A DNA stretch of 64,000 nucleotides from Jacaranda mimosifolia. Lineage: Eukaryota; Streptophyta; Magnoliopsida; Lamiales; Bignoniaceae. The stretch spans positions 21,805,001-21,869,000 of the forward strand of contig CM032128.1 of the NCBI GenBank assembly GCA_018894105.1, given 5' to 3'. The stretch's first letter is position 1. Each line of letters opens with the position of its first letter. A program made the translations under genes and the position numbers. The notes beneath the pieces were generated by a model, which saw only the letters and a program-made list of their open reading frames with translations, did no database searches and had not been told where the DNA came from. Of this stretch, positions 51,976-64,000 are shown one piece after another.

Positions 51976-53959
51976 AGAAATAATTTAAAATTTAAAATTT
52001 TATTCTATTCAGTATTAATTATAATTAAATACTTACATTTCTTATAATAAATCATACAAATATTACATATGTTAAATAAAAACACTAACTTAGAAAAAAC
52101 TAATAGAAGTTTTATTGCAAATAATATAACAGTTGAAACAATTTTTCATTTGAATGAGACTTATAATCATCAAATCAAATGTTCTTGGAATTGTACGATT
52201 CCCTACAAATCTTCATATTTTGCCTACACAAAAAATATATATTAAAAGAAAATAACTTTTAGAATAATGAAATAAAATCTTTAATATCTATAACTAAATA
52301 TATATTATATAAATACTAAAACATAAAACTTACCTTGTATGTCTTTTATCCATATAACAACTCTCAAAGCTCATGCATTATTGCATTTCTATAATAAAAA
52401 AAAAAAAAAAAATTGCTAAGTGTAAATTACTTTATAAAGTTAATGGATTACTTATAAAAGTATATGTACCTCAATATCTCTTTCATATTCATAAATCTTT
52501 TTTTGAACAATATATTTGTAGAACTACATTAAATATATAAAATCTTAAACATATAGATTATTTAAGTATATATCGATTACTTTTCTAATAGGAATATGTT
52601 AAGTGAAGTAAATTGAATATACCTTGCCTATTTTTGCTTTACGACGTTTATTAACCTTTTTCCTAAAAAATTACAATTGAATGTTTGATCATAAAAACTA
52701 TATAATATAAAATAAATATTCAATTATCTAACAACAATTATCATACATGCCTCACGCGATGAATTGATTTTAATAACTTCTTCATCCCAATTAGACTCAA
52801 ATCTCAATATTCACCAGTTAAAAAGTTAGTTATATGCTTCCTGAAAAAAGAACACACCATACCATAAGAATTACAACCTCTGCATATATAACAATGAAAT
52901 TGTCCACGCTACCTTTCATCCTGTTTGTTTATCCTCCTTTAAAATTAATTTTTCCAAAGTCACTTAGTCCATGCAGATTGAAATGGGCCATCCTTCAGCC
53001 ATCACATACAAATACCGATTGCGCTCGCAGCTATTGATATATTTAATTAAATATTAGTACCAGACAAAATAAAAATTAGAATCAAACTTTTCAAAAGCAA
53101 AACTTCAAAAAATAAAGAATATAATTTCAGTCTAAGTTTTAGATAGAAGAAACTAAACAAAATAATGAATCTCATATAAAAAATTTGGTGACAGGGATTG
53201 TCAACTACTATAGTATACACAATATAGTCACTTGTGTATTTATTTTCATAATAAGAGTAATATCATTAAATAACTCCACCAATTTAAAATAGAAAGATGG
53301 TGGGAAAAGGGTAAAACTTGAGAAAAAGGAAAGAAAAAGAATCAAAGTTGGATAGAAACTAAAATTTAGCATTATACTATATCTCCATTAACAAATTCTA
53401 TGTAGAAGAAAATTTTCAAAAATATTAATAATCAAGAGATAAATATGCTAAATGGCTTAAATTTCTTTGAAATTTCATATAAATCCATAATTATGTGGGG
53501 TACTTTCTTATATAGATTAAGAAATAGACTAGGATACTGAGTAGTCCAAAATTAAGGTACATGTCATGGGTAATTTCCATAGCTATGACCAAAACTATAT
53601 ATATATATTAAAAAAATAAGATTCAATATAAATAGTAACATCCAATTATGAATCACCATAATTTAATTTGATTCTACAATGACCTTATCTAACTTCAAAA
53701 TAGTTTATATATCCTAAGAAAAACGTTACACATGATTGCGCATCTAAATTGTTTGTACAAAGTCCTTATCCAAATTTGAAATCAAGTTCTCCTCCATATT
53801 AGGATTTTGATCATGAACTTCACTGTTGTCATCTGCTCTGTAATGATGTAATGGAATGAAAAAAGATTAGTGAAGACAACTTTTAACAAAATAATTTATT
53901 TATTCTAAACTAATTTGGCTAATAATAAATTACCTCCTAACACAAATTTTCTTTGTTGG

Positions 53960-56900
53960 TTATTCATCATCTTGCAAGTCACTTGTGGAAGAATCCCTCA
54001 ACATGTTTCTTGAAAAGCTAGAGTTAGCTTCCTCCAAAAATAATTTACTTATATCAGATGATTTATTCCTCAAAGGATTGACAATCGAACCCTTGGTTAC
54101 TTCTTTATTACTCACAGTTCCTTCAAGCTTAGATGTAAGTAGAGGTGTCAAATGAGCCGGGCCGAGCCAGCCCGGCTCGTTTAACAGACGGTTAATGGCG
54201 GTCCCGAGCCGAGCCGGACCGGCTCGCGGGCCGTTCACGGTCCAAACCGTGACGGGCTGAAAATTGAAAAGTCCGGCTCGGCTCAAAACCAACCCACTAT
54301 ATAGGTGAGCCTGTTTATATGTGAGCCGAGCTAGGCGGTTCGGCTAGCGAGCCGGCTCGCGGGTTGGCCCGCGAGTTTCTTTTTTTTTTTTTTTTTTTTT
54401 TTGAAAATGAATTTAAAATTTTGAAGTTTTTATATTTATGTGATTATTAATGTTTTTTTCAACACTTATACTTTTTTAAAAGACTTAATAATTTATACTT
54501 ATGTGATTTTTAATATTTTACAACACTTAAATTTTTATAAAAACTTAGAAATTTATACTTATATTAATTTTTTTTTATCAATTATATTTTTCCAAAAACA
54601 CCACCAAATAAGGTGGTGAGGGGTTTGGCATGGACCCCTCTACCCGTCATCAATTTAGAAAAAATAATTACATAGAGGTGGATTTGACCAAACCTCTAAA
54701 TGAAAGTACATAATAATAACAAAAAAAATAAAATAAACAACTTTGTAATATCTAAACATCTAAACATGTCCAATGATAAACCGATCGTTCACTCAAGTGA
54801 TCTAAATTGCTCTAGGATTGAGATACAATGGTGGATGCAGTTTCAAGACATTCTTCATCGTCTTCTTCAAATTGAGGCAATATGGTCTTCACCTTTCTCA
54901 ATTTTTTTTTATAATTTATAATTTAAAAATTAAAATTTCTTAATTATTGATTTATACATTTATAAAGTAATAAATTAAATTATACATTCTTAATTATAAA
55001 TTATAAATTTATAATCTTTTAAAATTAATAATTTGTAATTTGTAATTTAAAAATTATAAATTCTTAAATTTTTAAAAATTATAATTTATAATTTAAATTA
55101 AAAAAATATTGCGGGCTAACCAGGCTAGCCCGCGTAGCTCGTGAGCCGGCTCATTTAGTCCATGAGCTGGGCTAGCCCATGGTCCGCGGGCCGAGCCAAT
55201 CCCGGGTTGCAAAATTTCAGCTCGAGACGGGTTTTCAAGCGAGTCAGTCCAACCCAACCCATATTAAAAATTAAACGAGCCGAGTTGGTCTGGTTTTTTT
55301 TTGCGATCCGGGCCGGTCCGCCCGGCCCATTTTGACACCTCTAGATGTAAGCTGTCAATATATAAAAATATAAGTTAGTTATCATGTTATTAAAAGTAAT
55401 ATCAGATATACTAACCAAGAAAGATAAAAACCATTATATCTGCTTCAAGAGATACTGAGACTCAAGATTGACATCAATATTATACCACTTCGAAACTGCG
55501 AGGTCAAGATTTCCACTTTCAAAATTGTAATCAATCAACCTAATCTGGAATACGAATGGATTTCCCCTTAGACGCATAACTATGTCTATGACAATCTTAC
55601 TTTATGCTCCTTCCTACATAATTAATATTAAAATAATTAAATAAATTTAGTAAATAATAAGAATCATAAAAATATTTAATCCTTTATAATTCAATATGAT
55701 TGTACAAATTTAATAAAAAAATACAATAACCTGTTCATATGCTAACATGAGTTGTGCGAGCTCTATACCGATGAGTCTTTTAAATTCATTATCAAAGATA
55801 ACAAACCATGCACCACCACTCATATCATAGGCAAAGACCTTCGACATGTACTTTGAAATAAAAAGGATTTTATACATTAATGAACAATACTCAATTAAAC
55901 GAATGAATAAAATTTAAGTTTGTTTATATACACATTTAAGTATAGATAAATGAAATGAACCTCAATATAGGAGACTGCATCTCAACCTTTCAACGATCAC
56001 ATTTGGACAATACATGCAAGTTTTATAACATAAAATATTATGTGAGTCAGCTTTCAAAATATCAGCTTTGCATGTGTAAACCCGAACCTGTATCAAAACT
56101 ATTGCGTGACTGGAATGTAGAAAAAGCAAAATAGATGATATTCAATTGCAATTAGTAATTTTATAAATTATGATAATCACCGATCTATCAACAGAAGTAA
56201 TCTTAGAGAAAATCTCAACCACTAACATCAACTCTGACACAGAAGGTCGCAAATTTTCAATTGGTGTAATGTTTTCATCTCCTAAGCCGCATATAGTATA
56301 GTTAGATATTATATATACGAAAAATAACATGAAAATTCAAATCAATAAGACATATGTTTGATGTATGAATGAGTTGTACATATAAGAAAAACACACTAAC
56401 CTATCCAAAAATTCCAAAACCTCAGGTATCTCCAGATTAATGTAAACTTTGGTCCCAAATGTGGATTTTAGATTATAAACACCTATATTTTATAATAAAA
56501 GAAAAAACTGCATTAAATCAATATGCTAAACAAAAATAACACGTTACAACTGTACGCCACATTTATTGATTTCAAGAAGATATTAATACCTTTGAACTCT
56601 TCAACCTTTAAAGAAGTCACTACTACCACCAAAGAGCATGCAGTATTTTTAAAACGATCATCATCTAGCACATTAGTCAATTTGCCCCATAATGCTACCA
56701 TCATACTATTGCCACTGTATAAGAAAACAAAAAGTCAAAATTGAATTAACATGATTTTTTACCTTACACTTATACTTGTTACACACACATCACACACACA
56801 GAGAAGGGGGGGAGGGAGGGGGAAAAATTTATTATATAATGAAGTACCTTTGATCCATCAATTCAATGTTTCGTACTGGGCCAAATTTTGTACTTTCAAT

Positions 56901-57129
56901 AGGCTGCTTTTTATTTAGCCTTTCCAAAACATCTACAACATAATATTTTGAATGTTAATGCAACACAATCATGTACAACTCAACAAAATTTAATGAGTAT
57001 AGCTCCAAAAGTGAGAATAAAATTACCAGTGAAATAAGTATCTACTTTGAAACGTGTACGGATATCTTTGAAGTGCACAAATTCAAATTTATGTACCAAT
57101 AATGAAAATATTTTTTTTAACGATATATC
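53960..57129 (-). pseudogene. RPA70-like single-strand DNA-binding protein gene, broken
   Basis: Multi-exon OB-fold gene. Exons seen: 57129-57027 (FEFVHFKDIRTRFKVDTYF), 56932-56848 (DVLERLNKKQPIES...RNIELMDQ), 56714-56590 (MVALWGKLTNVLDDDRF, VVVVTSLKVEEFK), 56482-56401 (GTKVYINLEIPEVLEFLD), about 56285-56181 (ITPIENLRPSVSELMLVVEI), 56087-55961 (CYKTCMYC zinc-type segment), 55850-55731 (FAYDMSGGAWFVIFDNEFKR), 55613-55416, and a last exon ending at 53960 (SDLQDDE). These follow the order of OB folds and zinc finger in plant RPA1-like proteins. The N-terminal OB fold is not visible. Breaks: in-frame TAA at 55602-55604; a phase problem between 56401 and 56285; the hAT at 54140-55343 in the last exon. 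Confidence 0.78.
54140..55343. mobile_element. hAT-type element inside the RPA-like pseudogene
   Basis: 1,204 bp with inverted ends TAGAGGTGTCAAA and exact 8-bp duplication GATGTAAG (54132-54139 and 55344-55351). Subterminal regions are GC-rich and repetitive (GAGCC/GGCTC, CCCGGC), and the middle is AT-rich with a poly(T) run at about 54379-54402. This end sequence is common among plant hAT-derived repeats. No transposase is present. Confidence 0.88.
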
Positions 57130-57706
57130 CTTCACATATAGTAGAAAACTATATTATTTATATTATTAACTCCTATCTTTCAATCAATCTAGTGCAAGTG
57201 TATTAAAATTTGATTAACTACTTTAATAAAATTTAGATGAAGATAGTTTTCTCTCGCATTCAATACACCAATTTTTCACAAAGCTAAAAAAGATGGGCCT
57301 ATTTTGTTACTCAAAATTGAAGGGAAAAAGGGCCCGTTTTTTAGTTTGTATGTTTCGTTACTATTAATTTTTGAGTTATTATTGCCCATTTCGTTACTAT
57401 TAATTTTGAGTTGATTCCCCCCATCCCACCCAACCCTCCCAACAAAAAAAAAAATAGAAAAACAAAAAAAGGCCCGTTTGATTGGCATACTCAAAATTGA
57501 AGAGATAATCTTAAAATTATTTCAAAGGAAAATAAATTAATTTATAAGAAATATGAGAAAGTGTTTTTAGCAGAAAAGACAGAAGCCCATTATTTATTTG
57601 ATGCATACTTAGATACTATGCACAATTAAAAAAAAAAACCACTTAAAAAAAGAATTTGCTATTGGAAGTTACATATCCAACTATGAGAAAACAATTTAAG
57701 ATAGTG

Positions 57707-58070
57707 TAGTCATATTATTTCAAATAATAGATCTTCTAAGACATCTAATGATTTTAACCTAAATTCTTTATTTTTATTTTTTTAATATTATTAATAAAAA
57801 TAAACTCTGTCTTTAAATAACTTGTTGCAACTATTACTAAAAGTAAACTTTTAAAGCATATTTTTTAGTAAAATAGAATATTGTTTCAATTATTCCTCCA
57901 AAACTCCGGCATAAATTGTTACCATGTAAGTTGATCATAGTTTCATAATTTTAATTTTGATAATATCTAATATAATCATAAAAAGATAATCTATAGGTTT
58001 CTTTGAACCAATAAAATAATAAAAATACACAAACCACGGACGAAATTAAATTCATAACACAAAAAGTGGA
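57707..58070. repeat. Direct duplication inside the Helitron, copy 1
   Basis: About 365 bp closely matching 58751-59125 in the same orientation; shared blocks include AATAGATCTTCTAAGA, TTTTTTAGTAAAATAGAATA and AAAGATAATCTATAGGTTTC. The spacer 58130-58750 is less AT-rich than its surroundings. Confidence 0.85.
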
Positions 58071-58129
58071 AAATTAAATATTTGAAATTACAAGTTTGTT
58101 TTTTTTCTGAAAAAAAAGCATTTGATAAG

Positions 58130-58750
58130 AAATTTTAAGTAAAACAATGATAAATTATAATTAGGTCCCTCCAATTCATTTCCTGTCTCAAAGGTATTAA
58201 GGGATTCTCCTGTTTTCTGTATTTTGTTATTTTTCTTCATAATTTGCTCTTATGGAGGTAGATGAAGCTTGCAGAATCCTCTTACTGAAATAGTGGTTGC
58301 ATAGGTATGAGAATCAACCTTTCTAAAACCAGACAATGGTGTAAAATGAAATACAATGAAGATTCTCAAATTTATTCGTTTGAACTTCCTTATTAGGTAC
58401 TTTATCCGTATAACTTATCCTGTAGCTTGACAAATTTATGAGGGTCAGTCACACTTATAGTCCTTATATGGAGTCTACTGGATGGTGTGTATGTGGAAAA
58501 GAATGAAATGCACTTAGGAGTAGACTGAAGGTGTTAGGGTCTAGGATTAGTAATTTTTGTTATCTTTTGGAATTTTGAGACAGCAGCAAAGTATTAAATC
58601 CTCTGTATTAGTTTCTTGTTGTTGAAAGCACTTTGAATAGGTTGATGGAACTAACTCAATTGAAAAACCAAGCATGCCCTGATATTCATGTGACTGCTAA
58701 ACTTAGATCATACTTTATGCAATTGAATGAAATTGTAAATAGCTTGGTAC
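58130..58750. other. Spacer of the Helitron duplication, possible captured sequence
   Basis: Composition is closer to transcribed host DNA than to the AT-rich flanks (for example GGAGGTAGATGAAGCTTGCAG). No open frame or known domain was identified. Capture of host DNA is known for Helitrons, but here it is a guess. Confidence 0.3.
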
Positions 58751-59125
58751 TGGTCATATTATTCCAAATAATAGATCTTCTAAGATATCTAATAATTTTA
58801 AACTAAATTCTTTATTTATAATTTTTTTTAATATTATTAATAAAACAAAACTCTATCTTTAAATAACTTGTTCTAACTATTACTAAAAGTAAACTATTAA
58901 AACATATTTTTTAGTAAAATAGAATATTGTTCCAATTATTCCTTAAAGCTCTTACTTAAGTTTTTGCCATGTCAATTGATAATAGTTTCATAATTTTAAC
59001 TTTGATAATATCTAATCTAATCATAAAAAGATAATCTATAGGTTTCCACCCAAACGTTGAACCAACAAAATAATGAAAATACACAAACCAACGGACTATA
59101 GGAAATTCATAACACAAAAAGAGGT
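58751..59125. repeat. Direct duplication inside the Helitron, copy 2
   Basis: Partner of 57707-58070, extended on its right side. The part at about 59080-59290 has a further diverged copy at about 59570-59770 (shared AAATTCATAACA/AAAATCATAACA and CGAGACT/TGAGACT stretches). Confidence 0.85.
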
Positions 59126-61666
59126 AAAAAAATCAACCAATGAAAAAAAATTATGTAGTAGAAATAAAATAACTTACCACACAATTGAGACTCCAAATTT
59201 CCTTTATAAATTGACATGTGTCATAAATGTAAAAATTTATAAAATTAGAAAACTACATGTAAATTACAAAATAGAAAATCAACATAACAATAGCTGTAAA
59301 GCAAAACAAACATCTATTGCTTGTCTATTTCTCAAACACCTTTTTCCATATGTGAGCTAGGACAATCTCCCACACTTTTACTTTAATAATTGAAAACAAA
59401 TAAATTCTTTTTAAAAGAATAAAATAAAAAAAATGAGTATATATATATATAAACTATTATGGGTCCTCTAAATAATTATTTCATAATAATTATTATTTAC
59501 TTTTTAAATATCATAATTACGTAAATTAATGAAATATTCTTAGAACATCAAACTAAGAAACTAATAAAAAAACAAATAAATTATGGATTGAAGGAAAATC
59601 ATAACATGAAAAAAGTCAAAAAATCAACCAAAAGCAAAAAATAAATATAAAATTTTAATTTACCACAAAATCGAGACTTCGAATTCCTTTCGTAAATTAA
59701 CCTAGCTCATAAATATAAATTTTATATATATTAGTAAATCATATAAAAAATTACAAGATAGATGCAAAAACAAAACAAAAAAAAAAATGGAATTTAACTC
59801 ACCAAGCAAATGATCCTATAAAGGTGAAGACAAAAGAAAAAAATATTTTTGTATCTTTAAATATTAATGTGTTGCATGTTAAGCTATTTTTAGCATGTAT
59901 TACTTGTAGGAATTATGAGCTTAAATTAAGAAACTTAACTTAATTAAAATATTGATTTATGGTATAAAATATAATTTAGGGAATATTAAATTAAGGTAAA
60001 AAATTTTGAACTTAGATATACCAATATTCATTATGGAAAGCTTCGTGTCAACATATTTCCTTATATAATGAAGAAGTTACAAAAAGTGTATAACTATTGG
60101 GAGTTACAAAAAATAATATAGAAAGTTATATATATATATATATGTATGTATATATATTATACGAAAATATGTTGACATGAAATGAAGAGAAGAGAAATAT
60201 GGAAATATGTGAATACTATAATAAGGAGTTACATATATTATACATGGAAATGTTTGACATGGCAAAAATGAACAAAACTAACTTATCCACATCATTGCCA
60301 CATAATAAAGATACTTAAAATAGGTTTGAACATCATTTTACTTTATATATATTAGATTAGAAATATTTTATATGTATGGATTTATCTAAAAATATTTTAC
60401 TATCCAAAAGAGATTATTTTAAAAATTATACTACTCGGAAAAGGAGCTAGGGCCTTTTCCAAAAGTTGGCAAAATTTTCTGAGTTCATTTATTTGGAATG
60501 AGATGCAAAGTCTAAACTCTTGATCTTATGAAAAATGATTTTTCATGTCCAAATTGACTTTGAGCCTTAGTATTTATAGTGTTTTTCCCTTAGTGGGCTT
60601 CAATCCACTAGGGTATAGAGACCCTTCTTGGTGGTCTTAATCAATTGGATTTTCTAGTCTTTTTATTCATTTATTATTTAATTGATTAGGTTTTTCTAAT
60701 TTATTTTTCACCATTTCACCCTTATGACTTAATTTATCACATCATCAAGTCCCTTATTTTCAATTTGAAAAGTTAATTTTTCATGTTAAAAATATAATAT
60801 AAGGTCCAATTATAACTTTTCACCTTACTTTAATTTATTTTGAATAAATTGTAATAAGGTAATCAATTAATTTTATTATTTGTGTTCTGAAAGTGGGAAG
60901 TTAGGAAGTGGGACCTAATTAGAGTTAGAGTCCATGTTGAGTCAAAGTTCGCAAAAGTGAAAGGGGTGGCATGAAGAGGTTTTCTCTGAATAACTTAGAG
61001 TTGCACTGACTTTGCTTCATGTAAGTAGTATTTCTAAGATCTTGTGATGACTAAGTGTGGCTGGACATAAGTGCATGTACTTATGTGACGCAGTAAGGCT
61101 GAAGCTTGTCTTGCTTCATGAAGAAGGTTTGAGTATTATGACACCTCTTTAAAGGTGATGGTACCTTTTTGGATATCCATCGATTAGGGTGGTCCTAGGT
61201 GTATTCGTATTTTTTCCTCTTCGTTGACTACTCTTGTATATGTCTTTGCTATTACTTTTTTTAAATTCTCTTACACTTATGCTTGATTTAACTTTCTTTG
61301 TTCTTCGACATGCAAGAAGATATACTTTGCAGGGATCTATGTTGGAAAGTTGGACAGAGGTTTGCATGAGAGGCATTTGGTGGAACTGCAGCATAGGGAG
61401 GTGTCATAGATTAGGCGGCTTCTAAGCCCCACTCATTGACTGTCGAGCAATGCGCATGCTCTATCAGCTTTAGCAACTTGTGAAGTTGGTGCAGGTTCAA
61501 TTGTAGTAATTTGTAGACCAACCAAGAAGTGCAAGACTTGGCCATTTCTAGCAGAGGTTCATACTCCAAAGATTGCTCGAGAGCTCTTTTAGAGCTAAGT
61601 TTTCCTAGATCCCCTGGGGGTCTCTCACGGATGCATCTCTTTAGGTATCCCTTAGGTTGTGTTACT

Positions 61667-62270
61667 AAATAGAGATGGCAACGGGACAGCTTGGGGTGAG
61701 TTTTCACTCAACCCAAACCCATCGAGTAGATGTTTTATAGTCTCCCACCCCACCCCACGAGTTTTAGGAGTAAAGCTCGCACCCTACCCATAATGTACAT
61801 GTGGAACTCGAGCCCTACCCAATCCTACCCACATCTATTTATAAATTTTATTGAATACTATGTACTATATAAGTAACAAAATACTATAATTTAATTAGAA
61901 TATCATATAATTTACTTTTAAATAAAATCAACATGAAAAATTTAATTTCAAGTCAAAGTTGAATAATAGTACAAATCAATTTAGCTAAATTAAACAATAA
62001 AAAAAGCTAAAGATCAACGAGCTACATACTAGGTTATGAGAAAATGATGAATACTATTAGGTACCAAGTTATGAGACTAAAAGAACTATATTTAAGATTA
62101 GTTGATTATATATATTTTTGTTAAAATTTTAAAAAATATAATATATATATAGATAAATATTTTGGGGCGGAGTAGGGCGAGTTTAATTACCATAAATCGG
62201 ACCCCACCCCACCCCACAGTTATTAATATATAAACCCACGCCGCAGGTACACGTGTTAGGTAGGAGCATG
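61667..62270. mobile_element. Partial hAT-like repeat
   Basis: Begins TAGAGATGGCAACGGG, an end typical of plant hAT-derived repeats, and continues with C-rich ACCCCACCCC stretches at both sides of an AT-rich core (61740-61830 and 62160-62220, inverted). The expected right terminus and 8-bp duplication were not found, so it is truncated. Confidence 0.5.
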
Positions 62271-63354
62271 TATCTGCAAATCGGATATAAATGCCATCCA
62301 TACTACTGAATTGTGTCGCTTCGTGCAATCTTCGTATGTCTTATTATGAAGATGTTGATCCACACACAGAAGGTTTTTCGGTTGGGGGCACTTATGGTCT
62401 CACTATTAGAGGTGCCTTTTGGCAAGTCTTTTTGAGGGGTCTTACAATAGTGATTTTTGTAAGCCTCATTTGAAGGGTCTCTTAATTGGTTCGATTTTTG
62501 CATACTAGTCAAAGGTTAGCTAGCTAGAGACATTGTAGAGGATTTAGTTATTGTAGCTTCACAAGGGGCTGAGTAGAAGTCAAGCCTAGAATTAAATCAT
62601 TCTTCGTTTCTTGTGCTGAGCATGACATCGTTTTCACTCATTTGTAGCAACATGCCAACTATTGTTTTTCCTTGGATGGTCAAGTGTACGCCAAATGTAG
62701 GGTAATGTTCGCATATTCTACTATCGTCAGGTTTTTTTTCTTTGTCTTGAAGATTTAAGTATTATTGTACTATTTTTGCACTAAATCATTTGAAAGACTT
62801 ATCTTTATATTTTTTCTCGCTTTCACATATTTTCTGCACATTGTTGCATGTTTGCACTTTTTCTCCCATTCTTTTTTTTGGTAGTGGTCGATCATCTTGG
62901 GTTGTGGCCTCCGCACCGAAATTAGGGTGCTTGGGCACTTTAGGGTGTTTAGGGTTGGGGGTATGGCCTTTGAAGGTAGTAGGCGCCCGATCCCTAGGTT
63001 TTGTTAAATATTCGCTATGTTCTTTTTCTCAACGAATATATTCGTTTAGGTGTCAACTAGTGGTGCGGTTAGCTCATCCCATTTGGGTAACTCAAAAAAA
63101 CATAATTAGGCTAAGCTTTGTACTTTGGGAGGTAGTTAGAAATATTTAGGGATTTCGCACCTCTGTGAATAATTTAGAGAATTCATTTGTTTAAGATTAT
63201 TTTACATTGTTGTTTTTGCATAATTAGTGTGTTGGCTCATTTTTAGCTTTTTACTTGAGGAGGTCTAGTGTGGCTAGACTCGTTTTTTATCTTTTTAATT
63301 TAGGAGGCCAATTGTGGCATGTCTACATTTTTAGCATTCATTCTTCTGTGGTAG
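62271..63354. other. Internal part of the 60.4-64 kb element, no gene recognised
   Basis: Open stretches on the + strand (62291-62473, 62790-63149) have no recognisable domain. They could be relics of an antisense ORF, but nothing in the sequence proves it. Confidence 0.4.
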
Positions 63355-63378
63355 GAGTTCCCATAGATGGCGCCAAGA
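63355..63378 (-). promoter_or_regulatory. Primer-binding site of the 60.4-64 kb element
   Basis: TCTTGGCGCCATCTATGGGA on the - strand, starting at the LTR border (LTR ends GCAGTATCA). Same TGGCGCC type as the element at 24.9-35.3 kb. Confidence 0.75.
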
Positions 63379-64000
63379 TGATACTGCTCGAAAACGTAGC
63401 TAGGATTCTTTTCAGAAGTCAATAGAATTTTTCAAGTTTTTTTCTTTGAAACGCGATATAGAGAGTTTGAGCTCTCGATTTTTTGGAAAATAATTTTTCG
63501 TGTCCAGTTTAACTTTGGGGCTTAATATTTATAGTATTTTTTTCCTTAGTAGACTTTAGACCACTAAGGTCTAGTATTGGGCTCTCTTTCTATTCATTTT
63601 TTTTATTTAGTTGATTGGGTCCATTTTATTTTTTTATCCTTAGGGACTTAATTTATTATATAAAAAAAATAATTAAAATTTGAAATGCTTTTATAAGTTT
63701 AGGGCTTAAATACCAACATAAAATTATTCACTTCTCAAATTTCAAACTCTTTACTGAGAAAATGATGATATGGTAATACATACAAATAGGTATTTTTCTT
63801 TCTCATGAAGAACAAATAAATTGTAAAGTTTTTTTTAAATAAATCACAATATTTAAAAGCTAATTATGGTTACTAAACCATTTTCTTCACTTGTGGAATA
63901 TAATTAATGTAAACTATTTAAAAGATTATATGTATCTAAAATTCTAAGTTGTCGAGAAAATAATTATCTAATTAAGATATATAAGCAATTCAATAATGTA

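Larger units (their letters stand above)
51949..60356 (-). mobile_element. Helitron carrying an RPA-like gene
   Basis: On the - strand the 5' end is TCTAATATATATAAAGT (at 60356) and the 3' end is GCAACGCACGGGTTAATAACTAG (at 51949), a short hairpin followed by CTAG. The flanking host bases are A on the left and T on the right, so insertion was between A and T without target duplication. These are Helitron hallmarks. Plant Helitrons often carry replication-protein-A-like genes, and one is present (53960-57129, - strand). No Rep/helicase motifs were found, so this copy looks non-autonomous. The stem is imperfect, indicating age. Confidence 0.78.
60426..64000 (-). mobile_element. Tat-type element related to 38.6-51.3 kb (runs off window)
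   Basis: The 5' LTR (- strand) begins at 63379 and continues past 64000. Directly left of it is the primer site, TCTTGGCGCCATCTATGGGA on the - strand. A diverged 3' LTR starts at about 60426 (TTATACTACTCGGAAAAGG against TGATACTGCTCGAAAACG). Both share TATTTATAGTRTTTTT, CCCTTAGT/CCTTAGT and GGACTTAATTTAT-like blocks. The internal part is only about 2.5 kb and no gag-pol domain is recognisable, so it is heavily deleted. Confidence 0.65.

Noticed and set aside
57130..60356. Helitron Rep/helicase gene
   Set aside because: I looked for the two-His Rep motif and helicase Walker motifs on the - strand and saw neither. The sequence is too AT-rich and stop-dense.

Overview
This is nuclear DNA of a flowering plant, most likely a eudicot. 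It has many-exon genes with GT-AG introns, an AT-rich background, plant-type LTR retrotransposons primed by initiator-Met-tRNA or Tat-type sites, a plant Helitron carrying a replication-protein-A-like gene, and several MITE classes. I cannot name the species. I found no bacterial genes, operons, CRISPR arrays, rRNA or genuine tRNA genes.

Host genes. The main gene is a RecQ-family DNA helicase of WRN type on the + strand. Its 5' exons, including Walker A, lie before base 1. Eighteen exons can be spliced by eye from 36 to the stop at 16571-16573, giving 869 residues in one consistent frame: helicase motifs Ia-VI, RQC with a four-Cys zinc site, HRDC, and a C-terminal helix-turn-helix region. Its intron 5608-12831 holds a complete Ty1/copia insertion in antisense, with 5-bp target duplications and near-identical LTRs. 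Downstream, on the - strand at 17962-18687, are the last two exons of a TLC-domain membrane protein.

Repeats at 18.9-25 kb: a TRIM-like miniature LTR element, a long LTR-like repeat (about 19.9-22.5 kb), fragments of a tRNA-derived SINE, and a 1.1 kb PIF/Harbinger-type element that split a SINE copy.

24.9-35.3 kb: a full-length Ty3/gypsy element of the Tat type on the - strand. It has 692-bp LTRs, a CATAT target duplication, gag, protease, RT, two RNase H regions and integrase, and on the opposite strand a separate antisense ORF with its own TATA-like and poly(A)-like signals. Reading frames carry lesions.

35.3-51.3 kb: hAT and Tourist MITEs, then an old + strand Tat-type element. Its LTR and gag were themselves hit by a Tourist MITE and by a 2.9 kb solo LTR with a TAACT duplication. 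It retains gag and protease remnants, a degenerate tandem-repeat block, an antisense ORF relic, and a Mutator-type hairpin MITE.

51.9-60.4 kb: a Helitron (- strand, both termini visible) carrying an RPA70-like pseudogene. The gene is broken by a premature stop and by a 1.2 kb hAT element that landed at the first eight bases of its last exon.

60.4-64.0 kb: another member of the old Tat-type family (- strand), whose 5' LTR runs off the window.

No new defence or metabolic system is evident. The noteworthy content is nested transposon biology: the Helitron/RPA unit, the antisense ORFs of Tat elements, and the intact-looking helicase gene that tolerates a 4.8 kb insertion.
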